Source: Pseudomonas putida
GTDB taxonomy: Bacteria > Pseudomonadota > Gammaproteobacteria > Pseudomonadales > Pseudomonadaceae
Reading direction: 5' to 3'
Length of the DNA: 57,249 nucleotides
NCBI RefSeq assembly: GCF_001941965.1
Contig: NZ_MKZO01000035.1
Span: forward strand, 1 to 57,249
Within the stretch, counting starts at the first letter, position 1, and each line of letters begins with the position of its first letter. Positions 41,775-49,148 of the stretch are shown piece by piece. The notes under the pieces were generated by a model. That model made no database searches, had not been told where the DNA came from, and saw only the letters and a list, made by a program, of their open reading frames with translations. A program made the translations under genes and the position numbers.

Positions 41775-42710
41775 TCAGGCAGCCTCGACCCGCGCCCAGA
41801 ACCGGCTGAAACGACGGATGCGCACCGGCAAGGTGCTGGTGAGGTTGTCGAGGACGATATCGCTGTCGGCCAGATGAAAGGCCCCGGAGATCCGCAGCCC
41901 GGCGACAGCCTCGGCACAGCCCAGGTGACCGGGGCGGTAGCGTTGCAGCTCGGCGATGAAGTCGCCCAGGCGCCAGTCGCTGACCACCAGCATGCCGCGG
42001 CTCCAGGCGTCGGCCTGGGCCGGGGCGGCCTGAAGCGGGCCGGGCTGCGCGGTGCTGAAGGCCAGTTGCTGGCCGGCGTCGATGCGGATTGGCGTGGTGC
42101 TTGCGGCGCAGCGTACTTCCACGGCGTGCTCGAGCACGCAGACCCGGGTCAGCCCGGCCTCGCGGCGCACCAGGAAGCGCGTGCCGAGCGCGCGCAGGCT
42201 GCCTTCGGCGGTGTGCACCACGAAAGGCCGGGCCAGGACGTCGCGTGCAGTTTCCACGAGGATCTCCCCGTGCAGCAGTTCCAGTTGGCGCAGGTCGGCG
42301 CTGTAGCGGATGTTCAGCGCGCTGGCGGTGTTGAGTTGCAACTGGCTGCCGTCCTCCAGGCGCAGGGCACGGCGCTCGCCGGTGGCGGTACGCTGGTCGG
42401 CGAGCAGGCCCTGCACCGTGGTATCGCGCCAGGCCAGGGTTCCCGCAGCGCCTGCCGCGAGCAACAGCGAGAGCACCTTGAGCACTTCGCGGCGCTTGGC
42501 CCTGGCCCCGGCCAGCGTGGTCCGCGCCAGTTGCGGGGCGACCTGGCCGAAGGTGCCCTGCAGACGCCCGAGGCGCGCCCAGGCCTGCTGGTGGCGCGGG
42601 TCGCTGTCGAGCCAGTGCTGGTGGGCGGCACGGGTCGCCGCATCCGGCTCGCAGCGCAGCTCGACGAACCAGTGCGCGGCGGCTTCCAGCACATCACGGG
42701 GCAGCGTCAC
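41775..42710 (-). CDS. FecR-type anti-sigma regulator (system 3)
   Basis: 311 residues, GTG start with GAGGA seven bases upstream. N-terminal DUF4880-like segment (HWFVELRCEPDAATRAAHQH), membrane anchor near 85-100 with a KRREVLKVLSLLLAAGAAG twin-arginine-like start, and the FecR domain (RALRLEDGSQLQLNTASALN, ALGTRFLV). It starts three bases after the sigma stop. Confidence 0.9.
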   Translation of the reverse strand: MTLPRDVLEAAAHWFVELRCEPDAATRAAHQHWLDSDPRHQQAWARLGRLQGTFGQVAPQLARTTLAGARAKRREVLKVLSLLLAAGAAGTLAWRDTTVQGLLADQRTATGERRALRLEDGSQLQLNTASALNIRYSADLRQLELLHGEILVETARDVLARPFVVHTAEGSLRALGTRFLVRREAGLTRVCVLEHAVEVRCAASTTPIRIDAGQQLAFSTAQPGPLQAAPAQADAWSRGMLVVSDWRLGDFIAELQRYRPGHLGCAEAVAGLRISGAFHLADSDIVLDNLTSTLPVRIRRFSRFWARVEAA

Positions 42711-42713
42711 GCG

Positions 42714-43223
42714 TCAGTCCTCGACCAGCAGCAGGCAATGGGTCAACGCGCGCACTGCGTGTTTCTTCACCGTGGTCACCGACACCTCCAGGCGCCGGGC
42801 GATCTCCACGTAGCTCAGGCCATCGAGCTGGGCCATGAGGAAGATCTCCCGGGTGCGGCTGCCGAGGCCATCGAGCAGGCGATCGATTTCCACCAGGGTC
42901 TCGATGATCTGCAGGCGGGTTTCCGGGGAAATGTCCAGGGCTTCCGGGCGCGCGGCCAGGGCCTCCAGGTAGGCCTGTTCCAGGGCACGGCGGCGGAACG
43001 AATCGATCATCAGGCTGCGCGCCACGCTGCTCAGGTACGCCCGCGGCTCGCGCAGGTCGGCGGCCTTGCGCAGGGTGATGACGCGGATGAAGGTGTCCTG
43101 GGCCAGGTCCGCCGCATGCTCGACACAACCCAGGCGATTGCGCAGCCAGGCGCAGAGCCAGGGGTGGTGATCCTCGTACAGGGTGTGCACGGCCTTTTGC
43201 AGGGAGAGGTCGGGGGAGGACAT
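42714..43223 (-). CDS. FecI-like ECF sigma factor (system 3)
   Basis: 169 residues. Region 2 reads VEHAADLAQDTFIRVITLRK with YLSSVARSLMIDSFRRR; region 4 reads RTREIFLMAQLDGLSYVEIA and EVSVTTVKKHAVRA. The ATG at 43223 follows GGGGGAGG. A Fur-like box lies upstream at 43247-43266. It is clearly homologous to the sigma factor at 31729. Confidence 0.92.
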   Translation of the reverse strand: MSSPDLSLQKAVHTLYEDHHPWLCAWLRNRLGCVEHAADLAQDTFIRVITLRKAADLREPRAYLSSVARSLMIDSFRRRALEQAYLEALAARPEALDISPETRLQIIETLVEIDRLLDGLGSRTREIFLMAQLDGLSYVEIARRLEVSVTTVKKHAVRALTHCLLLVED

Positions 43224-43246
43224 GGCGGGGGGACTGCACCGAAACA

Positions 43247-43266
43247 AATGGTAATTAATCGCATTT
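43247..43266 (-). promoter_or_regulatory. Fur-box-like sequence before ECF sigma 3
   Basis: On the minus strand AAATGCGATTAATTACCATT has the alternating half-site pattern of Pseudomonas Fur boxes, with several deviations. Confidence 0.5.
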
Positions 43267-43306
43267 AACCTGAGCCTGCCGTGAAATGGCAAGGACTGGA
43301 CACGGT

Positions 43307-43399
43307 CCCTGTGGGAGCTGGCTTGCCAGCGATGAGGCCGGCTTGGGCAATGATGTTGTCAGGTCTGGCCAAATCGCTGGCAAGCCAGCTCCCACAGGG
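43307..43399. repeat. REP inverted pair, outward type (long spacer)
   Basis: Forward arm first, then CAATGATGTTGTCAGGTCTGGCC as spacer, then the reverse arm. It fits the geometry at 3221 and 50907. It occupies most of the 315-base gap between ECF sigma 3 and the second NCS1 permease. Confidence 0.9.
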
Positions 43400-43440
43400 A
43401 CCGAGTCGACCCCCAAGTTTTTTTAACGCCTGAGAACACA

Positions 43441-43457
43441 TATTTACTAATTTCGCC
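43441..43457 (+). promoter_or_regulatory. Shared 17-base promoter motif before the second NCS1 permease
   Basis: TATTTACTAATTTCGCC, 15 of 17 bases identical to the motif at 49048 before the flavin monooxygenase. It ends 81 bases before the ATG at 43539, against 84 bases in the other promoter. Confidence 0.55.
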
Positions 43458-43538
43458 CCCGCCCCTGCCCCCTCAAGATCGGCTCCCTACAAAAACTGAA
43501 GTGCGCCCAGCGTGCTCATCCTTGCCTTGGAGTCCGTC

Positions 43539-44951
43539 ATGACCAACGCAGCGTCATCCGCACCGCTCATCGAGAAACATACGATCGGCTACGTGCCCCC
43601 TGAAGATCGCCATGGAAAGGTAAGGGATCTGTTCACCCTCTGGTTCGGCGGCAATATCGCGCCGTTGCCTATCGTTACCGGGGCCCTCGGGGTCCAGCTG
43701 TTTCACCTGAACCTGGTCTGGGGCATCGTCGCGATCCTCGTCGGTCACCTGCTCGGCGGCGTGCTGATGGCGCTGCACTCGGCCCAGGGCCCGCAGATGG
43801 GCATCCCGCAGATGATCCAGAGCCGCGCCCAGTTCGGTTCCCTCGGCGCCCTGCTGGTGGTGGTGATCGCCGGGCTGATGTACATCGGCTTCTTCGCCTC
43901 CAACATCGTCCTCGCCGGCAAGTCCCTGCATGGCGTGGCCGAGAGCATTCCGGTGCCGGTGGGCATCGTCATTGGTGCCCTCGGCTCGGGGATCATCGGC
44001 ATCATCGGCTACCGCTTCATCCACGTGCTCAACCGCATCGGCACCTGGGTGCTGGGCATCGGCATCGTGGTCGGCTTCGGCTACATCCTCACCCATGTGC
44101 AGTCCGATGACTTCCTCACCCGCGGCAGCTTCAACCTGTCCGGCTGGCTGGCCACCGTGTCCCTCGCCGCGCTGTGGCAGATCGCCTTTGCCCCATACGT
44201 GTCCGATTACTCGCGCTACCTGCCGGCCAACGTGCCGGTGGCGGCGACCTTCTGGACCACCTACCTGGGTTCGGCCCTGGGGTCGAGCCTGTCGTTCGTG
44301 TTCGGCGCCGTCGCGGTGCTGGCGGTACCGGCCGGCATGGACAGCATGGACGCGGTCAAGCTCGCCACTGGCGCCATCGGCCCGCTGATGCTGGTGCTGT
44401 TCCTGCTCAGCGTGATCAGCCATAACGCCCTCAACCTGTATGGCGCGGTGCTGTCACTGATTACCCTGGTGCAGACCTTCGCGTATCGCTGGATCCCCAC
44501 CGCGAAAAGCCGCGCCGTGCTGTCGCTGGTGGTGCTGCTGGGTTGCTGCGTGGTGGCGGTATTCGCCTCGGCGGACTTCATCGGGCACTTCGTCGATATG
44601 GTCCTGGTGCTGCTGGTGGTACTGGTGCCGTGGACGGCGATCAACCTCATCGACTTCTACGCGATCCACAAGGGCGACTACGACATCGCCTCGATCTTCA
44701 AGGTCGATGGCGGCATCTATGGCCGTTACAACCCGCAGGCGCTGCTGGCCTATGCCATCGGCATCGTGGTGCAGATCCCGTTCATGAACACTCCGCTGTA
44801 TGTCGGCCCGGTCTCGGCGCATATCGATGGCGCCGACCTGTCGTGGCTGGTGGGGTTGCTGGTGACGTCGCCGCTGTATTACTGGCTGGCGACCCGGGAC
44901 AGTGCGTATCGTCGGCGGCAGACGAGTGCGAAGCTGGCAGCTGCGCACTGA
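43539..44951 (+). CDS. NCS1-family permease, second copy
   Basis: 470 residues, ~12 membrane helices, and highly similar to the permease at 3335 along its whole length (GYVPPEDRHGKVRDLFTLWF, QMIQSRAQFGSLGA, GYRFIHVLNRIGTWV, SDYSRYLP). The start at ATG 43539 has TTGGAG upstream; a GTG at 43512 is possible. It presumably imports the substrate of the nearby M20/DUF1028/ALDH/monooxygenase genes. It ends in a strong terminator. Confidence 0.9.
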   Translation: MTNAASSAPLIEKHTIGYVPPEDRHGKVRDLFTLWFGGNIAPLPIVTGALGVQLFHLNLVWGIVAILVGHLLGGVLMALHSAQGPQMGIPQMIQSRAQFGSLGALLVVVIAGLMYIGFFASNIVLAGKSLHGVAESIPVPVGIVIGALGSGIIGIIGYRFIHVLNRIGTWVLGIGIVVGFGYILTHVQSDDFLTRGSFNLSGWLATVSLAALWQIAFAPYVSDYSRYLPANVPVAATFWTTYLGSALGSSLSFVFGAVAVLAVPAGMDSMDAVKLATGAIGPLMLVLFLLSVISHNALNLYGAVLSLITLVQTFAYRWIPTAKSRAVLSLVVLLGCCVVAVFASADFIGHFVDMVLVLLVVLVPWTAINLIDFYAIHKGDYDIASIFKVDGGIYGRYNPQALLAYAIGIVVQIPFMNTPLYVGPVSAHIDGADLSWLVGLLVTSPLYYWLATRDSAYRRRQTSAKLAAAH

Positions 44952-44972
44952 TCGCGCAGGCTGGTTGAAAGC

Positions 44973-45007
44973 AAAGGCCGCGGAGGGTTGCTCCGCGGCC
45001 TTTTTTT
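44973..45007 (+). terminator. Rho-independent terminator after the second NCS1 permease
   Basis: Stem AAAGGCCGCGGAG with CTCCGCGGCCTTT around GGTTG, ending in seven T. Confidence 0.95.
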
Positions 45008-45027
45008 CGCGAGTGGGTGACAGCTGT

Positions 45028-45237
45028 ACGCGGGTTAGCAGACCGAGGGCTAGGAGACCCGGCGCACCCGAAGGTGCCCACACGCACAGCCGCCATTACA
45101 AGCGTCGCTGGAATGCACTAGCCATTCGGACTGCTAATCCGTGTCGTCGATGTGCGACGACCGGCGAAGACTAGGCAGGGTTTCCCAAGGACGCAACCAC
45201 CAAGCGGGGGTCGGGAGTATGCTTGGGAAATTGCCTA
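45028..45237 (+). ncRNA. Structured RNA candidate, C4-antisense-RNA-like
   Basis: Bases 45028-45041 pair with 45131-45144 (14 pairs), then 45043-45047 with 45125-45129, then 45048-45053 with 45118-45123, making a ~25-pair stem with one mismatch and one bulge. Three of the pairs are G-U on the plus strand and would be C-A on the minus strand, so the plus strand is the transcript. Inside are GCACC-CGAA-GGTGC (45064-45077) and a competing GGG...CCC hairpin. A second domain follows: 45143-45149 with 45155-45161, and TAGGCA (45172) plus TTTCCCAAG (45181) with CTTGGGAAA (45222) and TGCCTA (45232). The shape and the GGCTAGGAGACCC and CCGAAGG elements recall the C4 antisense RNA of phages P1 and P7; that identification is from memory. 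It fills most of the 382-base gap 44952-45333. Confidence 0.5.
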
Positions 45238-45333
45238 CAAGAAAGTCGGAAATCGGTGAAGTTTCCAGACATATGCAACAGAAGTTGAGCGGGCCGACTG
45301 ATGCACCGATTGTGGCCGCTCCCACAAGGGTTT

Positions 45334-46494
45334 TCACTGCTCCTGCAGATAGCTCAGCAACCGCCCCAGCATCGCGTCACAACCCTGCAACTGCTCCAGG
45401 CTGACGAACTCATCCGGCTTGTGCCCCTGGTCCATGCTCCCCGGCCCGCACACCACGGTGGGAATCCCAGCCTGCTCGAACAGCCCGCCCTCGGTGCCAA
45501 AGGCCACGGTGCCGAACTCATCGGAGCCACTGAGCATCGCCAGCAACCTGGCCGCTTCGCTATCCGGCGCCGTCGCCAGCCCCGGATAGGCGCTCAACGG
45601 CCTCAGGCTCACGCCGGTGTCAGCCTTGACCGCCTGCATCCTCGGCACCAGCTCCGCTTCGGCAAAGCGCTCCAGTTCATCCGCCACCACCTGGGCATCG
45701 AAGCCCGGCAAGGCACGGACCTCGAAGTCGAATTCGCATTCCGCCGGGACGATATTCAGCGCACGGCCGCCCTTGATCACCCCGGTCTGCACCGTGGAGA
45801 ACGGTGGGTCGAAGCGTTCATCATGCAACTCGGGCGCACTCAGGCGCTCACCGATCTCTCCCAGCTTGCCGATCAACCGCGCCGCATATTCGATGGCGTT
45901 CACGCCATAAGGCGCATAGGCCGAATGGCAGGCCGCGCCATGCACCTGGCAACGCATCGCCAGCTTGCCCTTGTGGCCGAGGACCGGCTTGAGCCCGGTG
46001 GGCTCGCCGATCAGGCACAGGGTCGGTTTGTGCGCACGCTGCTCCAGGGCGGCGAGCATCGAGCGCACGCCGAGGCAGCCGACCTCCTCGTCATAGGAAA
46101 ACGCCAGGTGCACCGGCGTGTGCAGCGACGCGGCGGCAAAGGCCGGGGCCGCTGCCAGCACGCAGGCGATGAACCCCTTCATATCCGCAGCACCACGGCC
46201 ATACAGGCGACCGTCACGCTCGCTCATGACAAAGGGCTCGACCGTCCATGCCTGGCCGTCCACCGGCACCACGTCGGTATGCCCGGACAGCACCACGCCA
46301 CCGCGATCGCGCGGACCGATGGTGGCGAACAGGTTGGCCTTGGTGCCTTCATCGTTGAGGAACAACTCGCTGTCCACGCCGTGGCTGGCCAGGTAGTCGC
46401 GGATAAAGGCAATCAGCTCCAGGTTGGAATCACGGCTGACCGTCGGGAAGGCGATCAGGCGCTCAAGCAGATCACGGCTGCTCGTCTTACTCAT
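45334..46494 (-). CDS. M20-family peptidase, acetylornithine-deacetylase-like
   Basis: 386 residues. Zinc ligands lie in SGHTDVVP, GRGAADMKGF, YDEEVGCLG and GEPTGL, with KGGRALNIVPAECEFDFEVR in the dimerisation part. Biosynthetic ArgE removes acetate from N-acetylornithine. This copy sits in a catabolic cluster and is coupled to DUF1028 by an eight-base overlap, so it more likely cleaves an N-acyl or carbamoyl intermediate. The ATG at 46494 gives the family's usual start (MSKTSSRDLLERLIAFPTVS). Confidence 0.88.
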   Translation of the reverse strand: MSKTSSRDLLERLIAFPTVSRDSNLELIAFIRDYLASHGVDSELFLNDEGTKANLFATIGPRDRGGVVLSGHTDVVPVDGQAWTVEPFVMSERDGRLYGRGAADMKGFIACVLAAAPAFAAASLHTPVHLAFSYDEEVGCLGVRSMLAALEQRAHKPTLCLIGEPTGLKPVLGHKGKLAMRCQVHGAACHSAYAPYGVNAIEYAARLIGKLGEIGERLSAPELHDERFDPPFSTVQTGVIKGGRALNIVPAECEFDFEVRALPGFDAQVVADELERFAEAELVPRMQAVKADTGVSLRPLSAYPGLATAPDSEAARLLAMLSGSDEFGTVAFGTEGGLFEQAGIPTVVCGPGSMDQGHKPDEFVSLEQLQGCDAMLGRLLSYLQEQ

Positions 46495-47164
46495 CGCCCG
46501 GCACTCCGTAGCTCGGCGCGGTGGTGGGGTCGAGGGCGCGGGTGACGTAGTCCTGCATCTGCGGGCGGTAGGCTTGCCAGAGGGCATCGAGCTGGCCGAT
46601 CGGGTCTTGGTCAGCCCAGTCGACCCGCAGGTCTACCAGCGGCCAGGTCAGTTCGCCGGCCACTTTCAAGGCTGCCGAGTGCACCGGACCGGCTTCGCCA
46701 CCGGCGGCCATGGCGGCGTGCATGGCGGCCAGCAGACGGTCGGGCAACTGGCCGTCGGCCTGTTCGAAAGCGCTGACCATGGCTTCGATCACATGGCGAC
46801 CAGACAGCAGGTTGCCCGCTGCAGCGCATTGCTCGCCGGCTACCGCGTTATGCACGCCGAGGGCTTCGCTGCCGGTGAACAGGGCGACCTTGCCGTTGCT
46901 GTCGATCACCGTGACCTGACGGTATTCGCTCCAGCCGTTGGAGCCGAGCACCCGTTCCAGGGCCTCGGCGGGCGCGATCTGTTCGCGTTCGAGCAGGTCG
47001 AGGATCTGCGGGCCCAGGGCTGGCAGGGTGATGTTTTGCGTGGAGACTGCGCCGACGCCGGCACGCACCCAGGGGCAACGGGCGCCGACGGCGATGCTGG
47101 AGGAGCTGATGGCGATGCCGACCTGGCCGGTTTCGGGGCAGCGGCCGATGATGGAGAAGGTCAT
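46487..47164 (-). CDS. DUF1028 family protein
   Basis: 225 residues beginning MTFSIIGRCPETGQVGIAIS with SSSIAVGARCPWVRAGVGAV, the hallmark of DUF1028. The fold is reported to be Ntn-hydrolase-like, and activity is not established. It is translationally coupled to the M20 gene and often travels with RidA and amidase genes, which fits an amide-hydrolysing role. A REP lies between it and the aldehyde dehydrogenase. Confidence 0.88.
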   Translation of the reverse strand: MTFSIIGRCPETGQVGIAISSSSIAVGARCPWVRAGVGAVSTQNITLPALGPQILDLLEREQIAPAEALERVLGSNGWSEYRQVTVIDSNGKVALFTGSEALGVHNAVAGEQCAAAGNLLSGRHVIEAMVSAFEQADGQLPDRLLAAMHAAMAAGGEAGPVHSAALKVAGELTWPLVDLRVDWADQDPIGQLDALWQAYRPQMQDYVTRALDPTTAPSYGVPGDE

Positions 47165-47214
47165 GTTGGGGATCCTTGAACTGGGTGTCTGAGAAGTAAT
47201 GTGGTGGCTGCACC

Positions 47215-47298
47215 GGCCTCATCGCTGGCAAGCCAGCTCCCACAAGGTTCGGCGGCGACGCGGACACTGTGGGAGCTGGCTTGCCAGCGATGAGGCCG
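47215..47298. repeat. REP inverted pair, inward type
   Basis: Arms flank GGTTCGGCGGCGACGCGG; the left arm has CACAAGG rather than CACAGGG. Confidence 0.9.
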
Positions 47299-47319
47299 GA
47301 ACAGCCAGCGCAAATCTGC

Positions 47320-48837
47320 TTAGCCGCGCAACTGGAACCAGGTGGTCTTCAGTTGCGTGTACTTGTCGAACGAATGCAGCGACAGATCACGGCCGAAGCC
47401 CGACTGCTTGCCGCCGCCGAATGGAATGGTCACGTCCAGCGCATCCACGGTATTCACCGATACGGTGCCGGCCTTCAACTGGCGGGCAACACGATGCGCA
47501 CGGTTGAGGTCGTCGCTCCACACCGAGGCGGCCAGCCCGTAGATGCTGTCGTTGGCCAGGCTCACCGCCTGCGCTTCGCTGTCGAAGCTGCTGATCGCCA
47601 GCACCGGGCCGAAGATCTCGTCGCGGACCACGCCCATCTCGTTGTCGACGCCGACGAAAATCGTCGGTTCGATGAAGTTGCTGGAGCCATTGAAAGTCAA
47701 CTGGCGACCACCGCTCAGCAGACGAGCGCCCTCCTCCTGCGCCTTGCCGATGGCCTTGACGATGCGCCCGGTCTGTTCGGCATCGACGATGGCCCCGGCA
47801 CGGCTGGCCGGGTTCAGCGGGTCGCCCGGTTGCCAGTCGCGGGCCTTGGCCAGCAGGCGTTCGACGAATTCGTCATGGATCGAGCGCTGCACATACAGCC
47901 GCGAGTTGGCCGAGCAGACTTCGCCCTGGTTGAAGAAGATGCCGAACGCGGCTTTCTCCGCCGCAAGGTCGAGATCCTGGCAGTCGTCGAACACCAGGTT
48001 CGGGCTCTTGCCACCGCACTCCAGCCAGACCTGCTTGAGGTTGGACTGCGCCGAGTAGCCCATGAAGTACTTGCCGACCTGGGTCGAACCGGTGAACACC
48101 AGGCAGTCCACGTCCGGGTGCAGGCCGAGGGCACGGCCGGCGCTTTCGCCCAGGCCCGGCACCACGTTGAACACCCCGTCCGGAATCCCGGCCTCCAGGG
48201 CCAGCTCGGCCAGGCGCAGGGCCGAGAACGGCGACTGCTCGGCCGGCTTGAGCACCACGCTGTTGCCGGCGGCCAGCGCCGGGGCGAGTTTCCAGGCGGC
48301 CATGTCCAGCGGGAGGTTCCACGGCACCACGGCGGCGATCACCCCGAGGGCTTCACGGGTGATGGTCGCCAGGGCGTTGGCGGCGGTCGGGGCGACCTGG
48401 TCGTAGACCTTGTCCAGCGCCTCGCCGTACCAGGCGAAGACATGGGCCGAGCCCGGCACGTCGATGGTGTAGGCGTCCATCACCGGCTTGCCCATGTTCA
48501 GCGAGTCGAGCAGGGCCAGTTCCTCGCGGTGGCTCATGATCAGCTCGGCCAGGCGCAGCATCACCTTCTTGCGCTCGCCCGGGGCCATGCGCGCCCAGGG
48601 GCCCTGCTCGAAGGCGCGGCGGGCGCTGGCGACGGCGAGGTCGACTTCCGCTTCGCCAGAGGCCGCGACGCGCGCCAGCAACTGGTTGGTAGCCGGGTTG
48701 ATGGAATCGAAGGTGGCGCCGGATTGCGCGCTGACACGGCGGCCGCCGATCAGTGCCTGGTCGATGAAGGTCTGTTGCGCAGCGCGTTGCTGCCAGAAGC
48801 CGAGATCTTGCACGTGCTCTACCTGAGGACCGTCCAT
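47320..48837 (-). CDS. Aldehyde dehydrogenase (PuuC-like)
   Basis: 505 residues. The base Glu lies in LECGGKSPN and the nucleophile Cys in GEVCSANSR; VVPWNLPLDMAAWKLAPALA is the cofactor segment and IPFGGGKQSGFGRD the C-terminal block. Similar in kind to the gamma-glutamyl-aminobutyraldehyde dehydrogenases. The ATG at 48837 is a reasonable start, though its ribosome-binding site is weak. It is divergent from the monooxygenase gene. Confidence 0.9.
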   Translation of the reverse strand: MDGPQVEHVQDLGFWQQRAAQQTFIDQALIGGRRVSAQSGATFDSINPATNQLLARVAASGEAEVDLAVASARRAFEQGPWARMAPGERKKVMLRLAELIMSHREELALLDSLNMGKPVMDAYTIDVPGSAHVFAWYGEALDKVYDQVAPTAANALATITREALGVIAAVVPWNLPLDMAAWKLAPALAAGNSVVLKPAEQSPFSALRLAELALEAGIPDGVFNVVPGLGESAGRALGLHPDVDCLVFTGSTQVGKYFMGYSAQSNLKQVWLECGGKSPNLVFDDCQDLDLAAEKAAFGIFFNQGEVCSANSRLYVQRSIHDEFVERLLAKARDWQPGDPLNPASRAGAIVDAEQTGRIVKAIGKAQEEGARLLSGGRQLTFNGSSNFIEPTIFVGVDNEMGVVRDEIFGPVLAISSFDSEAQAVSLANDSIYGLAASVWSDDLNRAHRVARQLKAGTVSVNTVDALDVTIPFGGGKQSGFGRDLSLHSFDKYTQLKTTWFQLRG

Positions 48838-48970
48838 GCGGCCCGTTTGTTGTGGCTGTCCGGGCGATGGTGGGGCAATGGGGAAATGGGGGAAACGATG
48901 AAAAATGTGCTTCGGGCTTAGGAAAAAGGTTGTCTGGACTGCCCTCATCGCCGGCAGGCTCGCTGCATAA

Positions 48971-49003
48971 CCTGTGGGAGCTGGCTTGCCAGCGATGAGG
49001 CCC
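48971..49003. repeat. Single REP arm with a decayed partner
   Basis: An intact forward arm. The opposite arm at 48942-48962 is worn (CATCGCCGGCAGGCTCGC). Together they sit in the 311-base divergent gap 48838-49148, which also holds the promoter motif at 49048. Confidence 0.8.
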
Positions 49004-49047
49004 GAAAGAACACCCCCACCCTCGCCTTTTTATCGCCAACCCCCAGC

Positions 49048-49064
49048 TATTAACTATTTTCGCC
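49048..49064 (+). promoter_or_regulatory. Shared 17-base promoter motif before the flavin monooxygenase
   Basis: TATTAACTATTTTCGCC, matching the motif at 43441 in 15 of 17 positions and at nearly the same distance from the start codon. A LysR-type binding site or a shared promoter core are both possible; the LysR gene at 51043 is the nearest candidate regulator. Confidence 0.55.
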
Positions 49065-49148
49065 TTTCCCTGCGCTTCCCTAGTCTGGCCCCAGGCAACG
49101 GCGGTTCCACTGACCGTCCCTGAACAACAACGCCTAGAGAACAGGGCA

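Noticed and set aside
39012..43268. A 1418-codon open frame on the plus strand
   Set aside because: It lies opposite the TonB receptor, FecR and sigma genes of system 3 and reads Q/R/G/V-rich low-complexity protein. This is an antisense shadow of high-GC codons.
45100..45145. A tRNA-Ser-like anticodon arm (GGACTGCTAATCC)
   Set aside because: No acceptor or T arm can be built around it, and the same bases pair in the long stem of the RNA candidate.
45334..46494. Biosynthetic ArgE in the arginine pathway
   Set aside because: The fold is right, but the gene is coupled to DUF1028 in a catabolic set with no arginine genes nearby, so the symbol argE was not given.
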